A stretch of 24,824 nt of DNA from Pseudomonadota bacterium (GTDB lineage: Bacteria > Pseudomonadota > Gammaproteobacteria > Xanthomonadales > Xanthomonadaceae): positions 1 to 24,824 of the forward strand of contig JAFAFF010000004.1 in assembly GCA_023423605.1 (NCBI GenBank). Reading direction: 5' to 3'. The notes below the pieces were generated by a model, which was not told the origin of the DNA, made no database searches, and saw only the letters and a list, made by a program, of their open reading frames with translations. Both the position numbers and the translations under genes were made by a program. Positions 8,442 to 16,706 of the stretch are shown here, piece by piece. Each line of letters opens with the position of its first letter. The first letter of the stretch is position 1.

Positions 8442-9503
8442 ATGCCCATTCCTCCGCTCGGCCTGCTGATCCGGGCCCATGTTTTCAACCATCTCCATGC
8501 CCGGGTAGAGCTTGCCCAACGGTATTCCAACACGTCGCGCCTGGACTCCGCACTGACCGCCATATCCAACCGTGAGAGGCGGCTGGCGGCTGCGTTCGAG
8601 ACGGGTAGATTGAGCGCGTCCATGCTCCTGGATCAGGCACGGGAACTGGCGGTCATGGGGTTGAGGGTGAATGCATCCGCTCAGCCTTTCGGCGCGGATA
8701 CGGCTGTTGGCATCTCCACGGCGATGGTTCACGACGCACTGCACCTGAAGCTGCTCTCGATACGCAACCAGGTCTGCTCGGTGGCGCCAGGTGCGCCGCG
8801 TGCGGCCCTCAGCCAGCTGATCCTGGATTTCGCAACAGCCCATGCCACACCTTCAACGGAAGACGCAGGATCTCCGGCGGCGTTGCCTGCTGCCGCGGTC
8901 GATCATCAGCGGTGCGTTATCCCGGAGCAGCTCACCATCCACCGTGCACCTCGCGATCCACTCGCTCTCCCGGAGTGGTGGGAACCCGCGCGCATATTCC
9001 GGTCGAATGACGCGATTCCATCGTATGAAAGCTTCAGCGCCTCGGTGGATACTGCCGTGGAAAAAGCGCTGCGCACATTCCATCCCGGCTGTGCCCAGCC
9101 GGAGGAAGCACGCTGTCGCCTGACGTTCGAGCAACTGGTGCTCCTGCGCCGGCAGAAGCCGTGGAATCCGCAGGACGCATGGGTGCCCAAGCGAACCATG
9201 CTGAGCATGTACAGGGAGCTCAAGGAGAACGACGCCGTGCAACGGCTGCTGGCCGCCCGCAGAGGGGAATGCGCCGATGCGGGCGGGCCGCGATGGCAGG
9301 AGTGGGGCGACCTGGCAGCGAAGATCGACTCGGCGATCGGATCGATGGAAAGCATGAGCACGTACGCGTCCCTTGACCACCAGGCGAGCTGTTCCGAAGC
9401 GGACGATTCGGATACGTGGTCCGATGGCGAGAGCGATGCACCATCCGAACCCGTCATCAGGCAGGCGTCGAGGCATGGTGGCGTCGGCGCGCTGGTCATC
9501 TAG
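8442..9503 (+). CDS. Hypothetical protein with acidic C-terminal tail
   Basis: I do not recognise this 353-residue protein. The start at 8442 is well supported by AGGAG at 8432-8436 with 5-base spacing. Residues 1-130 look mainly helical (LLIRAHVFNHLHARVELAQ, then ISNRERRLAAAFETG). Residues 135-175 are an Ala/Pro-rich linker, and a second region with several Trp residues follows (LPEWWEPARIF; KPWNPQDAWVPK). The last 45 residues include a Ser/Asp/Glu-rich acidic stretch (SEADDSDTWSDGESDAPSEP). There is no signal peptide or transmembrane helix. It is followed after 15 bases by another unknown gene and lies between dsbC and xerD on the opposite strand. The context (inserted in conserved synteny, no housekeeping fold, effector-like modularity) suggests an accessory and perhaps secreted protein, but this is inference. 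Confidence 0.78.
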   Translation: MPIPPLGLLIRAHVFNHLHARVELAQRYSNTSRLDSALTAISNRERRLAAAFETGRLSASMLLDQARELAVMGLRVNASAQPFGADTAVGISTAMVHDALHLKLLSIRNQVCSVAPGAPRAALSQLILDFATAHATPSTEDAGSPAALPAAAVDHQRCVIPEQLTIHRAPRDPLALPEWWEPARIFRSNDAIPSYESFSASVDTAVEKALRTFHPGCAQPEEARCRLTFEQLVLLRRQKPWNPQDAWVPKRTMLSMYRELKENDAVQRLLAARRGECADAGGPRWQEWGDLAAKIDSAIGSMESMSTYASLDHQASCSEADDSDTWSDGESDAPSEPVIRQASRHGGVGALVI

Positions 9504-9518
9504 TCGACATTCTCGACC

Positions 9519-9983
9519 ATGCAATGGCTTGACGCCTCTGTGCTCTGGTTCCGGGCGCGGGTGCTGCGCAGCACCCGCGCCTACCTGCTGCATGCCGAAT
9601 CGCTGATCGGCCGCTGCCTGCAGCCGCGCCTGGACGAACCGCAGCGGCAGAAGGCACTCATCCGCAGCCTGCGTGCGGTGGAATCGGTGGAAAGACACCT
9701 GGCACGGCAGTACTGGCGCCGGCGCTGCAACGTGGATGATCTACGCGAGCACGCCCAGGCGTTGTCACGCATCCGTGCACGGCTCTCTTCGCAGACACAG
9801 GCACAGTGTGTGGCGCAGACACTCAACACGGTGTCCAATCTCTGCCCTACGCGGCGACAGGCCCGTGATCTGGCGCGTCTGTGCGAACGCCTGCCGCGGC
9901 CTGCAGCTGCCCCCTGCCCGCCGGTGGCACCGCCGCCGGAGTTCGGCAGCAGCACGCACGGCGTACCTCAACCGCGTGGATGA
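9519..9983 (+). CDS. Hypothetical small basic helical protein
   Basis: Unrecognised, 154 residues from the ATG at 9519, 15 bases after the preceding gene and probably in the same transcript; no clear ribosome binding site is seen, so translation may be coupled. Residues 1-125 are strongly helical and Arg-rich ([20 protein letters not shown], then [16 protein letters not shown]). The last 30 residues are Pro-rich and probably disordered. There is no signal peptide or membrane segment. The 3' end overlaps the 3' end of xerD by 16 bases tail to tail. The helical layout loosely resembles the N-terminal part of the upstream protein, so the two could be distant paralogues, but the similarity is too weak to rely on. 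Confidence 0.6.
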   Translation: MQWLDASVLWFRARVLRSTRAYLLHAESLIGRCLQPRLDEPQRQKALIRSLRAVESVERHLARQYWRRRCNVDDLREHAQALSRIRARLSSQTQAQCVAQTLNTVSNLCPTRRQARDLARLCERLPRPAAAPCPPVAPPPEFGSSTHGVPQPRG

Positions 9984-10945
9984 TGCCGGGCATGCAGCTT
10001 CTGCAGGTGCTCGCGCGCCACCAGTGTGTAGATCTGCGTGGTGGAGAGCGAGCTGTGGCCCAGCAGCATCTGCAGGGCGCGCAGGTCGGCCCCGCGGTTC
10101 AGCAGGTGGGTGGCGAAACTGTGGCGCAGACCGTGCGGACTGATACGCGCCGGATCGATGCCGGCGGCGGCGGCATGGCGCTTCACCAGATGCCAGAATG
10201 CCTGCCGGCTCAGCGGCCACAGGCTGCTTTCGATGAACAGGGGAACCTGCCCATGGCCATCGGCCGGCACGCTGCGACCCCCCACCATGTGCGGACGTGA
10301 CTGCCGCAGGTAACGCTCCAGCCAGTGCTGCGACTCTTCGCCCAGCGGCACCAGCCGTTCCCTGCTGCCCTTGCCGGTAACCCGCAGCACGCCCTGGCGC
10401 AGGTTCACCGCCGTGGCCGGCAGGTTTACCAGCTCGCTCACGCGCAGGCCGGCGGCATACATCAGTTCCAGCATGGCGCGGTCGCGCAGGCCAACCGGGT
10501 CGTCCACATCCGGCGCCGCCAGCAGCGCATCGATCTGGCTTTCCGCCAACGCCTTGGGCAACAAGCGCGGCAACCTGGGCGGTTCGAGCAGTGCGGTCGG
10601 GTCTTCGCTGCGTTCGCCACGGCGCACGGCATCGGCGAAAAAGGCCCGCAGCGCAGACAACAGGCGCGCGTTGCTGCGGGGCGACCAGCCATGCCGGGTG
10701 CGCCACGCAAGGTAGTCGAACAGGCCGGCACGATCGATTCCGGCCAGTCCGCCGCCGCGTCCGTCGAGCCAGCGTGCCAAACCTTCCAGGTCGCGGCGGT
10801 AGCTGTCCACGGTGGCCCGCGCCAGGCCGTTTTCCGCCCATGCAGCGTCCAGGAAACGGGTGATGCGGATGCCATCGGCGCCCTCCAGCCCGGGCAGCGC
10901 CTGCACCAGCTGGCGACGTTCGGCGGGAGTGGATGCGACGACCAT
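9968..10945 (-). CDS. xerD: Tyrosine site-specific recombinase XerD
   Basis: XerCD resolves chromosome dimers at dif during cell division, activated by FtsK. The 325-residue protein has an N-terminal SAM-like core-binding domain (about 25-115) and a C-terminal catalytic domain. All catalytic residues are present: Arg168 (AAGLRVSEL), Lys192 ([12 protein letters not shown]), His271 and Arg274 ([12 protein letters not shown]), His297 ([12 protein letters not shown]) and nucleophile Tyr306. Spacing Arg-Lys (24) and His-Arg-His-Tyr (3, 23, 9) matches E. coli XerD, separating it from phage integrases. The start at 10945 lacks a ribosome binding site but has TATGCT six bases upstream, suggesting a leaderless mRNA. 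It has about 25 more N-terminal residues than E. coli XerD. It is divergent from the RDD gene. Confidence 0.95.
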   Translation of the reverse strand: MVVASTPAERRQLVQALPGLEGADGIRITRFLDAAWAENGLARATVDSYRRDLEGLARWLDGRGGGLAGIDRAGLFDYLAWRTRHGWSPRSNARLLSALRAFFADAVRRGERSEDPTALLEPPRLPRLLPKALAESQIDALLAAPDVDDPVGLRDRAMLELMYAAGLRVSELVNLPATAVNLRQGVLRVTGKGSRERLVPLGEESQHWLERYLRQSRPHMVGGRSVPADGHGQVPLFIESSLWPLSRQAFWHLVKRHAAAAGIDPARISPHGLRHSFATHLLNRGADLRALQMLLGHSSLSTTQIYTLVAREHLQKLHARHHPRG

Positions 10946-11003
10946 GCGCGCAGCATACGCGGCGTGCGGCACGCATCACCAGCATTGCGTATGCTCGGCG
11001 CAT
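10944..11003. promoter_or_regulatory. Near-symmetric divergent promoter of xerD and the RDD gene (leaderless type)
   Basis: Two 17-base arms, ATGCGCGCAGCATACGC (10944-10960) and GCGTATGCTCGGCGCAT (10987-11003), form an inverted repeat with 15 of 17 matches. Each arm holds a start region and a TATGCT hexamer: minus strand TATGCT at 10957-10952, then 6 bases, then the xerD ATG at 10945; plus strand TATGCT at 10990-10995, then 6 bases, then the RDD ATG at 11002. A TANNNT -10 box six bases before ATG is the known layout for leaderless genes in other bacteria. A small palindrome (GCGTGC-g-GCACGC, 10962-10974) lies between the arms. No clear -35 is seen on either strand. Confidence 0.5.
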
Positions 11004-11481
11004 GGCCCACACCCCGTCCGCCGCCGCCCCATCGCCCCGGCGCCCCGCATCGCTGCTGGGCTGGCGCCTGCTGTCCCTGCTGTATGACCTGTGGCCCGCG
11101 CTGGCATTGTGGATGTTCATCGGCACGCTGTTCGTCATCACCTTCACCGTCACCGGTCACGCCGCACGCGAAAACATCGCCCCTTTCAGCAGCTGGCAAT
11201 GGGCGCTGTGGGCATGCTGCTGGATCGTCACTGGCCTGTACGCCACGTTGAGCTGGCGGCGCGGCGGGCAGACGCTGGGAATGCGCCCGTGGCGGTTGAC
11301 CCTGGTGGCGCGCGACGGCGGCGCACCCTCACGACGTGCGCTGTGGGTGCGTTACAGCGTCGGTACGTTGTCGCTGTCGTTGGCGGGCCTCGGCCTGTGG
11401 TGGGCACTGGTGGACCGCGATCGCCTTGCCTGGCACGACCGCGCCAGCGGCACGCGGCTGGTACGCCTGCCGAAGCCTTGA
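11002..11481 (+). CDS. RDD-family integral membrane protein
   Basis: Small inner-membrane protein of the RDD family (159 residues). Family members have been linked to ion or metabolite transport, but the substrate here is unknown. After a short Pro/Ala-rich N-terminus there are about three hydrophobic segments: LYDLWPALALWMFIGTLFVI (about 32-51), WALWACCWIVTGLYATL (about 70-86) and VGTLSLSLAGLGLWWAL (about 122-138). Family signs are the early Arg-Leu...Leu-Tyr-Asp segment (the Asp of RDD), GQTLGMRPWRLTLV after the second helix, and WHDRASGTRLV at the end. The ATG at 11002 follows a -10-like TATGCT by six bases and has no ribosome binding site, in keeping with a leaderless transcript. Confidence 0.88.
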   Translation: MAHTPSAAAPSPRRPASLLGWRLLSLLYDLWPALALWMFIGTLFVITFTVTGHAARENIAPFSSWQWALWACCWIVTGLYATLSWRRGGQTLGMRPWRLTLVARDGGAPSRRALWVRYSVGTLSLSLAGLGLWWALVDRDRLAWHDRASGTRLVRLPKP

Positions 11482-11521
11482 AGGCATTCCGACACGCGGC
11501 CACAGCTGAACGGCGGCTGCA

Positions 11522-11558
11522 CTGTCATCAAGTGGTCATCGAAGCGCGATAGATGACC
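11522..11558 (+). promoter_or_regulatory. PHO-box-like site and inverted repeat upstream of the lipoprotein hydrolase
   Basis: CTGTCAT (11522-11528), a 4-base gap and TGGTCAT (11533-11539) resemble the PhoB direct repeat: first half identical to consensus, second half 5 of 7. A GATAGA hexamer at 11548-11553 sits about where PhoB promoters place the -10. The same stretch also holds a perfect 7-base inverted repeat, GGTCATC (11534-11540) and GATGACC (11552-11558), so a different dimeric regulator is equally possible. Confidence 0.35.
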
Positions 11559-11605
11559 TGCCGGCCCGGCCGGTAGCCTGCCCGGCCACTCCTGGAATAT
11601 TCGAC

Positions 11606-12778
11606 ATGACGCGCCTGCTGCTGGCTTGCGCCTGCCTGTGGCTGGCCGCCTGTTCTTCCCCCGCCACTACCCTCAGCGACCGTCTGGTAACGCCCGGCGG
11701 CGTCTCGCCGCTGCTGGACCAGGCGCGTATCGCCACCACCATTGCAACGTTGCCCAACCGCAGCGGCCATGTGACCACTCGCGAAGACGTGCGGCTGTTC
11801 TGGCGCGCGTTCGATGCCGGCGACTACGGCCTTCACTACCACTATGCACGCACCCGTCACGAGGATGGCGCACCGCTGGCCATGGACCTGCGGCTGTCCC
11901 CTGCCCGCATCTTCCAGCCCCACCGGCCGCGCGGCACGGTGGTGCTGCTGCACGGCTGGATGATGGATGGCGATTCGATGCTGCCGTGGTCCCTGCAGCT
12001 GGCACAGGCGGGCTATCGCGTGGTCACCATCGACCTGCGCAACCACGGCCATTCCGGCTCCGGACCGGCCGGCTACGGCACGGTGGAATCAGACGAGGTG
12101 GTCGATGTGATCGCCGCTCTCCGCCAGCGCGGCGAAATACAGGGGCCGCTGTATCTGCTCGGCGTATCCTATGGCGCGGCGACAGCGGTGTTCACCGCGG
12201 AAAAGCTCGGTGACCAGGTAACCGGCGTGGTCGCCATGGAATCGTTCGCCAACGCAGGCGACGCCATCCGCAGCATGATTCCGCACCTGCTGTCGCTGCA
12301 GCCGCGTGGCTGGCAGGCGCAGGCCCTGGCCGGCTTCGCCCGCTGGCGTTATGGTGGCCTGGACATGGACACGGTGATCGCCGCGGCGAACCGCAAGCTC
12401 GGCCTGGACCTGGACCGGGTGGACGTCAGCCGAGCGGCAGCCCGCACCCGTGCCTGCATGCTGGTGCTGCATGGCGACCAGGACCAGCATATCGCGGTAA
12501 GCCAGGCACGCCGGCTGGCCCGTTCCAGCCCACGCGTGCAGTACATCGAGATGCGCGGCGAAGACCACATCACCCTGCCGTTGCGCATCGACCTGCTTGG
12601 CAGCGTGGTGGAGGAATGGTTGGCCGGCGATGCCCAGGCCCCGGCGGGCACGTGTCCGGCACCACGCCTGCCGGTGGAAGCGAATTTCATGGCACTCGCC
12701 GAGCCGGCTGCGTGGGCCCGAGGTACCTACGGGCAGGAAGCTACGTCCAGCGGAAGAAACGGTAGAGCGGCTCCCTGA
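11606..12778 (+). CDS. Alpha/beta hydrolase lipoprotein (serine hydrolase, esterase/peptidase type)
   Basis: Predicted serine hydrolase of 390 residues on the cell envelope. The signal peptide ends in a lipobox (LAAC, Cys16) with Ser at +2, which predicts outer-membrane sorting. The alpha/beta fold signs are in order: oxyanion loop VVLLHGWMMDGDS near 113-125, nucleophile elbow GVSYGA with Ser188, acid Asp293 in LVLHGDQDQH, and His321 in GEDHITLP. The triad is complete. The cap region (about 215-275) includes a Trp/Arg-rich stretch. The substrate cannot be read from the sequence. The last 50 residues are a poorly structured tail beyond the usual fold. Upstream lies a PHO-box-like or inverted-repeat site, and a related hairpin lies just beyond the stop. 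It is convergent with lptG. Confidence 0.88.
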   Translation: MTRLLLACACLWLAACSSPATTLSDRLVTPGGVSPLLDQARIATTIATLPNRSGHVTTREDVRLFWRAFDAGDYGLHYHYARTRHEDGAPLAMDLRLSPARIFQPHRPRGTVVLLHGWMMDGDSMLPWSLQLAQAGYRVVTIDLRNHGHSGSGPAGYGTVESDEVVDVIAALRQRGEIQGPLYLLGVSYGAATAVFTAEKLGDQVTGVVAMESFANAGDAIRSMIPHLLSLQPRGWQAQALAGFARWRYGGLDMDTVIAAANRKLGLDLDRVDVSRAAARTRACMLVLHGDQDQHIAVSQARRLARSSPRVQYIEMRGEDHITLPLRIDLLGSVVEEWLAGDAQAPAGTCPAPRLPVEANFMALAEPAAWARGTYGQEATSSGRNGRAAP

Positions 12779-12791
12779 CCCGCTGAAGCGC

Positions 12792-12812
12792 GTGATGACC
12801 AACGGTCATCAC
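12792..12812. terminator. Hairpin between convergent hydrolase and lptG genes
   Basis: Perfect 9-base stem, GTGATGACC (12792-12800) and GGTCATCAC (12804-12812), with a 3-base loop, 14 bases after the hydrolase stop. No T-run follows on either strand, so terminator function is uncertain. The arms contain the same GATGACC/GGTCATC heptamer that forms the inverted repeat upstream of the hydrolase gene. Confidence 0.4.
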
Positions 12813-12849
12813 CCACCACCTACCGCCACCCGCCGTCCCGGGCCCCGGC

Positions 12850-13956
12850 TCAGCCCGAGCGTCGCCGGAACAGCATGCTCGACACCACCAGCATCACGAT
12901 CGGCGGCAGTGCATAGGCGATGCGGTAATCGAACTTCAGCGCGCCGGCCATGCGCCCGAAGAACAACTGCAGCAACCAGAAACCCAGCGCGAAAAGAATG
13001 CCCAGGAACAGCCGCTTGCCCATGCCGCCACTGCGCAGCGAACCAAACGCGAACGGCACCGCCGCCAGGCACAGGGCCAGCACGTTCACCGGATAGAACC
13101 AGCGCCCCCAGTACACATCCTCGTAATCGCGCGCATCCAGACCATTGCGCTCGCGGTATTCGATGCTGGTGCGCAGGTCCGCCGCGCGCAGATTGCGCGG
13201 TCGCGAAATGCCGTTGGCCAGCGCGCCGGCATCCAGCTGTGAATTCCACGGCTCGCGCTCAACCTCTTCGCGCTGCAGCGAACGTTCGCCGAAGATGTCA
13301 CGGCGCACCTTGGTCAGCACCCAGCCGCTGTCGTCGTGTTCGGCCGTGGCCGCGTGGGTCAGCGATTCGATCTCGCCTTCCGCACCAATCCGGTACAACC
13401 GCACATCGTGCAGCACCAGCCGCGTGCCGCCCTTGCCGGTCAGCTGCTCCTCGCCACTCTGCGCGTTGAGGAAGGTATCGCCCTCCCGTGCCCATACGCC
13501 ATTGTAGCGGGCCACGGACATGTCGCCGCCGCGCTTGGCGCTCATGCGGATGTTGTCGGCGCGCTCCTGCGCCCAGGGTGCCAGCGTTTCACCACTGACC
13601 ACCATGGCACCAGTGAGCAGCGACAACGCCACCGCCACCGACACGCTCAGGCGGCGGCGCGACAGGCCAAGCGCACGCAGCGCGGTGAGCTCGGAGGTGG
13701 CCGCCAGCTGGCCCAGGCCCATCAGCGAGCCGATCACCGCCGCGGTCGGGAAGAAGGTATAGGCCCGGCGCGGCACCGTGTACAGCACCCATGCCGCCGC
13801 ATGCCCAAGGGTATAGCCGTTCTTGCCGACATCCTTGAACTCGCCGGAGAAGGCCATCACCACGTCCAGGCCGACCAGCACCGCCCAGGTCAGCAGCACG
13901 GTGCCGAACACCGCCCGCCCCAGGTAGAAATCAAAACGCATCGGGCGCGGGATCAT
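12850..13956 (-). CDS. lptG: LPS export ABC transporter permease LptG
   Basis: Inner-membrane half of the LptB2FG transporter that extracts lipopolysaccharide and pushes it to the LptC-LptA bridge. At 368 residues it is of normal length. The layout is that of the YjgP/YjgQ family: three N-terminal membrane segments (about 15-35, 60-85 and 100-120, including FFPTAAVIGSLMGLGQLA), a periplasmic beta-jellyroll (about 135-275), and three C-terminal membrane segments ending in ALPPIVMLVVSSMLFRRR. The coupling helix region (SELTALRALGLSRRRL) that contacts LptB is clear. It overlaps the end of lptF by four bases (ATGA), so the pair is translationally coupled. LptB and LptC are not in this window. Confidence 0.95.
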   Translation of the reverse strand: MIPRPMRFDFYLGRAVFGTVLLTWAVLVGLDVVMAFSGEFKDVGKNGYTLGHAAAWVLYTVPRRAYTFFPTAAVIGSLMGLGQLAATSELTALRALGLSRRRLSVSVAVALSLLTGAMVVSGETLAPWAQERADNIRMSAKRGGDMSVARYNGVWAREGDTFLNAQSGEEQLTGKGGTRLVLHDVRLYRIGAEGEIESLTHAATAEHDDSGWVLTKVRRDIFGERSLQREEVEREPWNSQLDAGALANGISRPRNLRAADLRTSIEYRERNGLDARDYEDVYWGRWFYPVNVLALCLAAVPFAFGSLRSGGMGKRLFLGILFALGFWLLQLFFGRMAGALKFDYRIAYALPPIVMLVVSSMLFRRRSG

Positions 13957-15035
13957 GCGCTCACCTTCTTCGGGCGCGACAGGCGACCGTCACGCAGGTA
14001 CATCCATATCGCCAGCCCCAGCAGCGGCAAGGTCAGCCACCACAATCCCAGCCCCGCCGGCACCTTGCCATCGGCTATCCAGCCGGTGCCGATGAACATC
14101 AGGTTCATGCCCACCATGTAGGCCAGGAAGGCCAGCATCATGCGCCCGTAGCGCTGCTGCCGCGGCGAACTGCGCGCCAGCGGCACCGTCAGCAGTGCGA
14201 ACGCCAGCGCGATCAGCGGCGGGGCGATGCGCGAATGCAGCTGCGCCCTGGCTTCCGGCCGCTCGTCGCCGATCAGCTGGCTGGTCGGCAGCAGTTCCGG
14301 ATCGTCGGACTGGCGCGTCTGCGCGCCATCGGGCATGGCCACGTCGTTGCGTGCGAAGGTCGCCAGCCGGTAGTCCTTGCCACCGTCGGCGGGGCCTTCG
14401 ATCTGCTGCCCATCGTCCAACTGCAGGTAGCGCTGGTTCTGCCCCTCGAAGAACAGGCGGCCGCTCGCCGCCGATACCACTTCCACGCGCCCTTCGCGCA
14501 GGCGGTTGATGAACACCCGGCCCAGCCCGGTGCCATCGGGCGAGATGGACGACAGATACACCACGCCGCCATTGGAAAGATTGGTGAAGCGCCCGGCTTC
14601 CAGCCCGGCCATCAGCACGCTGCGGTTGGCTTCGTCGATCATCTTTTCGCCGGTACGGTCGGCCCACGGACCCAGCCACAGCGAGCAGGCACCGATCAGC
14701 GCCACCACCGGCAGCACCAGCCACAGCAGCGGTCGCAAGAGCCGGCGCGGGCCGACGCCGATGGCGGTGATCACCGCCATTTCCGAATCGCGGTACAGCC
14801 GCGCCACCGCCAGCAGCAGGCCCAGCATCAGCGCCAATGGCAGGATCAGCGGCATGTAGACGATGAACTGCAGGCCCAGCTGCGAAAACAGCAGGCGCGC
14901 CGGCAACCGGCCATCGGCGATGTTGCCGAGGATGTCCACCAGCACGCCGCCGACGCTGACCACCAGCAGGACGATGAGGGTGGCCAGGAAACTCTGGACG
15001 AAATCGCCCAATAGATAGCGGTCGAGCTTCAACAT
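13953..15035 (-). CDS. lptF: LPS export ABC transporter permease LptF
   Basis: Partner permease of LptG in the LPS extraction complex. It has 360 residues with the same family layout: N-terminal membrane helices at about 12-35, 50-80 and 98-120, a coupling helix segment (RDSEMAVITAIGVGPRRLL), a periplasmic jellyroll (about 130-255, with GVVYLSSISPDGTGLGRVFI), and three C-terminal helices with a short basic tail. LptF is told from LptG by the N-terminus (MLKLDRYLLGDF) and by its first position in the pair. The ATG at 15035 has only a weak, distant purine-rich stretch upstream. A TACAAT hexamer at 15113-15108 could be the -10, with the upstream promoter region overlapping the start of the divergent pepA gene. 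Confidence 0.95.
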   Translation of the reverse strand: MLKLDRYLLGDFVQSFLATLIVLLVVSVGGVLVDILGNIADGRLPARLLFSQLGLQFIVYMPLILPLALMLGLLLAVARLYRDSEMAVITAIGVGPRRLLRPLLWLVLPVVALIGACSLWLGPWADRTGEKMIDEANRSVLMAGLEAGRFTNLSNGGVVYLSSISPDGTGLGRVFINRLREGRVEVVSAASGRLFFEGQNQRYLQLDDGQQIEGPADGGKDYRLATFARNDVAMPDGAQTRQSDDPELLPTSQLIGDERPEARAQLHSRIAPPLIALAFALLTVPLARSSPRQQRYGRMMLAFLAYMVGMNLMFIGTGWIADGKVPAGLGLWWLTLPLLGLAIWMYLRDGRLSRPKKVSA

Positions 15036-15107
15036 GGGCCGTGGTTTAAACTCTCGGGTTCGTTCGCGGTGCCGCCCAGTCTACCGGCTGGACGTAAACG
15101 GTCCGCG

Positions 15108-15113
15108 ATTGTA
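15108..15113 (-). promoter_or_regulatory. Candidate -10 element of lptF-lptG
   Basis: TACAAT on the minus strand, about 73 bases upstream of the lptF ATG and within the 103-base divergent lptF/pepA intergenic region. No good -35 is seen; it would fall at the pepA start codon. The rest of this short region shows no pepA promoter I can support. Confidence 0.35.
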
Positions 15114-15138
15114 CGGATTTGACAACGGAATCTGATCA

Positions 15139-16617
15139 ATGGCCCTCGAATTCACCCTGAACCAGGCGTCGACCACCGCTGCCGACGTCGACTGCGTGGT
15201 CGTCGGCGCCTTCGCCGACCACTCTCTGTCGCCCGCCGCGCAGGCGCTGGACGCTGCAAGCGGTGGCCGCTTGGCCGCCCTTGCCCAGCGTGGCGACGTG
15301 TCCGGCAAGACCGGCGCCACCACCCTGCTGCACGACCTGCCGGGCGTCAATGCGCCCCGCGTGCTGGTGGTCGGCCTGGGCGATGCGGCGCGCTTCGGCG
15401 TGCCGCAGTACCTGAAGGCCGTCGGCGACGCCGTGCGCGCGCTGAAGACCGGCGCCAGCCGCAGCGCGCTGTTCACCCTGGTGGACCTGCCCGTGAAGGA
15501 ACGCGATGCCGCCTGGGCCATCCGCCAGGCCATCATCGCCGCCGACCACGCCAGCTACCGTTACACCGCCACTTTCGGCAACAAGAAGGCCGATGACGCC
15601 GGCCTGCAGCAGCTGGTCATTGCTGGAAACGACGCGCAGGCGCTGGCCCAGGGCCAGGCCATCGCCGCCGGCGTCGAATTCGCGCGCGAGCTCGGCAACC
15701 TGCCACCCAACTACTGCAACCCGGCGCACCTGGCCGAGGTGGCGGTTACGTTCGCCGGAGAGCACGAGGGCGCCGAAGCCGAGATCCTCGACGAAACGCA
15801 GATGGAAGCGCTCGGCATGGGCTCGCTGCTGGCCGTGGCCCGCGGTTCGGCCAACCGCCCGAGGCTGGTGGTGCTGAAGTGGAGCAACGGCGGCGACGCC
15901 AGGCCGTACGTGCTGGTCGGCAAGGGCATCACCTTCGATACCGGTGGCGTCAACCTGAAGACCCAGGGCGGCATCGAGGAGATGAAGTACGACATGTGCG
16001 GTGGCGCCAACGTCATCGGCACCTTCGTGGCCGCCGTGAAGGCGAAGCTGCCGCTGAACCTGGTGGTGGTGGTGCCGGCGGTTGAAAACGCCATCGATGG
16101 CAATGCCTACCGCCCGTCCGACGTGATCACCTCGATGTCCGGCAAGACGATCGAGGTGGGCAACACCGACGCCGAAGGCCGCCTGATCCTGTGCGACGCC
16201 CTGACCTATGCGCAGCGCTTCGAGCCGCAGGCGCTGGTGGACGTGGCCACCCTGACCGGCGCCTGCCTGGTCGCCCTGGGCCACCAGACCGCCGGACTGA
16301 TGACCAAGCATGACGACCTGGCCAACGAGCTGCTGGCCGCTGGCGAGCACGTGTTCGACCGCGCCTGGCGCCTGCCGCTGTGGGACGAATACCAGCCGAT
16401 GCTGGATTCCAGCTTCGCCGACGTCTACAACATCGGCGGCCGCTGGGCCGGCGCCATCACCGCCGGCTGCTTCCTGTCGCGCTTCACCGAAGGCCAGCGC
16501 TGGGCGCACCTGGACATTGCCGGGGTTGCCAGCGACGAAGGCAAGCGCGGCATGGCCACCGGTCGACCGGTCGGTTTGCTGAGCCAGTGGCTGCTGGACC
16601 AGGCCGCCCGCGCCTGA
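15139..16617 (+). CDS. pepA: Leucyl aminopeptidase (M17, cytosol aminopeptidase)
   Basis: Hexameric two-metal aminopeptidase that removes N-terminal residues, notably Leu, from peptides in the cytosol; E. coli PepA also binds DNA as an accessory factor in Xer recombination at cer sites. The protein has 492 residues with an N-terminal macro-like domain (about 1-160) and a C-terminal catalytic domain. The metal and catalytic residues are all visible: Lys262 and Asp267 in [11 protein letters not shown], Asp285 in KYDMCGG, and Asp344 and Glu346 in the M17 signature NTDAEGRL. These equal E. coli Lys270, Asp275, Asp293, Asp352 and Glu354 with a constant offset of 8. A weak GGAA precedes the ATG by 9 bases. 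It is divergent from lptF and followed by a hairpin and holC. Confidence 0.97.
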   Translation: MALEFTLNQASTTAADVDCVVVGAFADHSLSPAAQALDAASGGRLAALAQRGDVSGKTGATTLLHDLPGVNAPRVLVVGLGDAARFGVPQYLKAVGDAVRALKTGASRSALFTLVDLPVKERDAAWAIRQAIIAADHASYRYTATFGNKKADDAGLQQLVIAGNDAQALAQGQAIAAGVEFARELGNLPPNYCNPAHLAEVAVTFAGEHEGAEAEILDETQMEALGMGSLLAVARGSANRPRLVVLKWSNGGDARPYVLVGKGITFDTGGVNLKTQGGIEEMKYDMCGGANVIGTFVAAVKAKLPLNLVVVVPAVENAIDGNAYRPSDVITSMSGKTIEVGNTDAEGRLILCDALTYAQRFEPQALVDVATLTGACLVALGHQTAGLMTKHDDLANELLAAGEHVFDRAWRLPLWDEYQPMLDSSFADVYNIGGRWAGAITAGCFLSRFTEGQRWAHLDIAGVASDEGKRGMATGRPVGLLSQWLLDQAARA

Positions 16618-16630
16618 TGTCATAGGCCCA

Positions 16631-16657
16631 CCCTGGCCGGCGGCCTGCCGGCCAGGG
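16631..16657 (+). terminator. GC-rich hairpin after pepA
   Basis: Perfect 11-base stem, CCCTGGCCGGC (16631-16641) and GCCGGCCAGGG (16647-16657), with a 5-base loop, 13 bases after the pepA stop. It is followed only by a short pyrimidine run (CTTCTTCC), so it may be a partial terminator or an mRNA-stabilising hairpin between pepA and holC. Confidence 0.55.
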
Positions 16658-16706
16658 CTTCTTCCGGCGCTGCCGCCGCCCCTGACTGCCCCGCTACGGA
16701 TCCACC

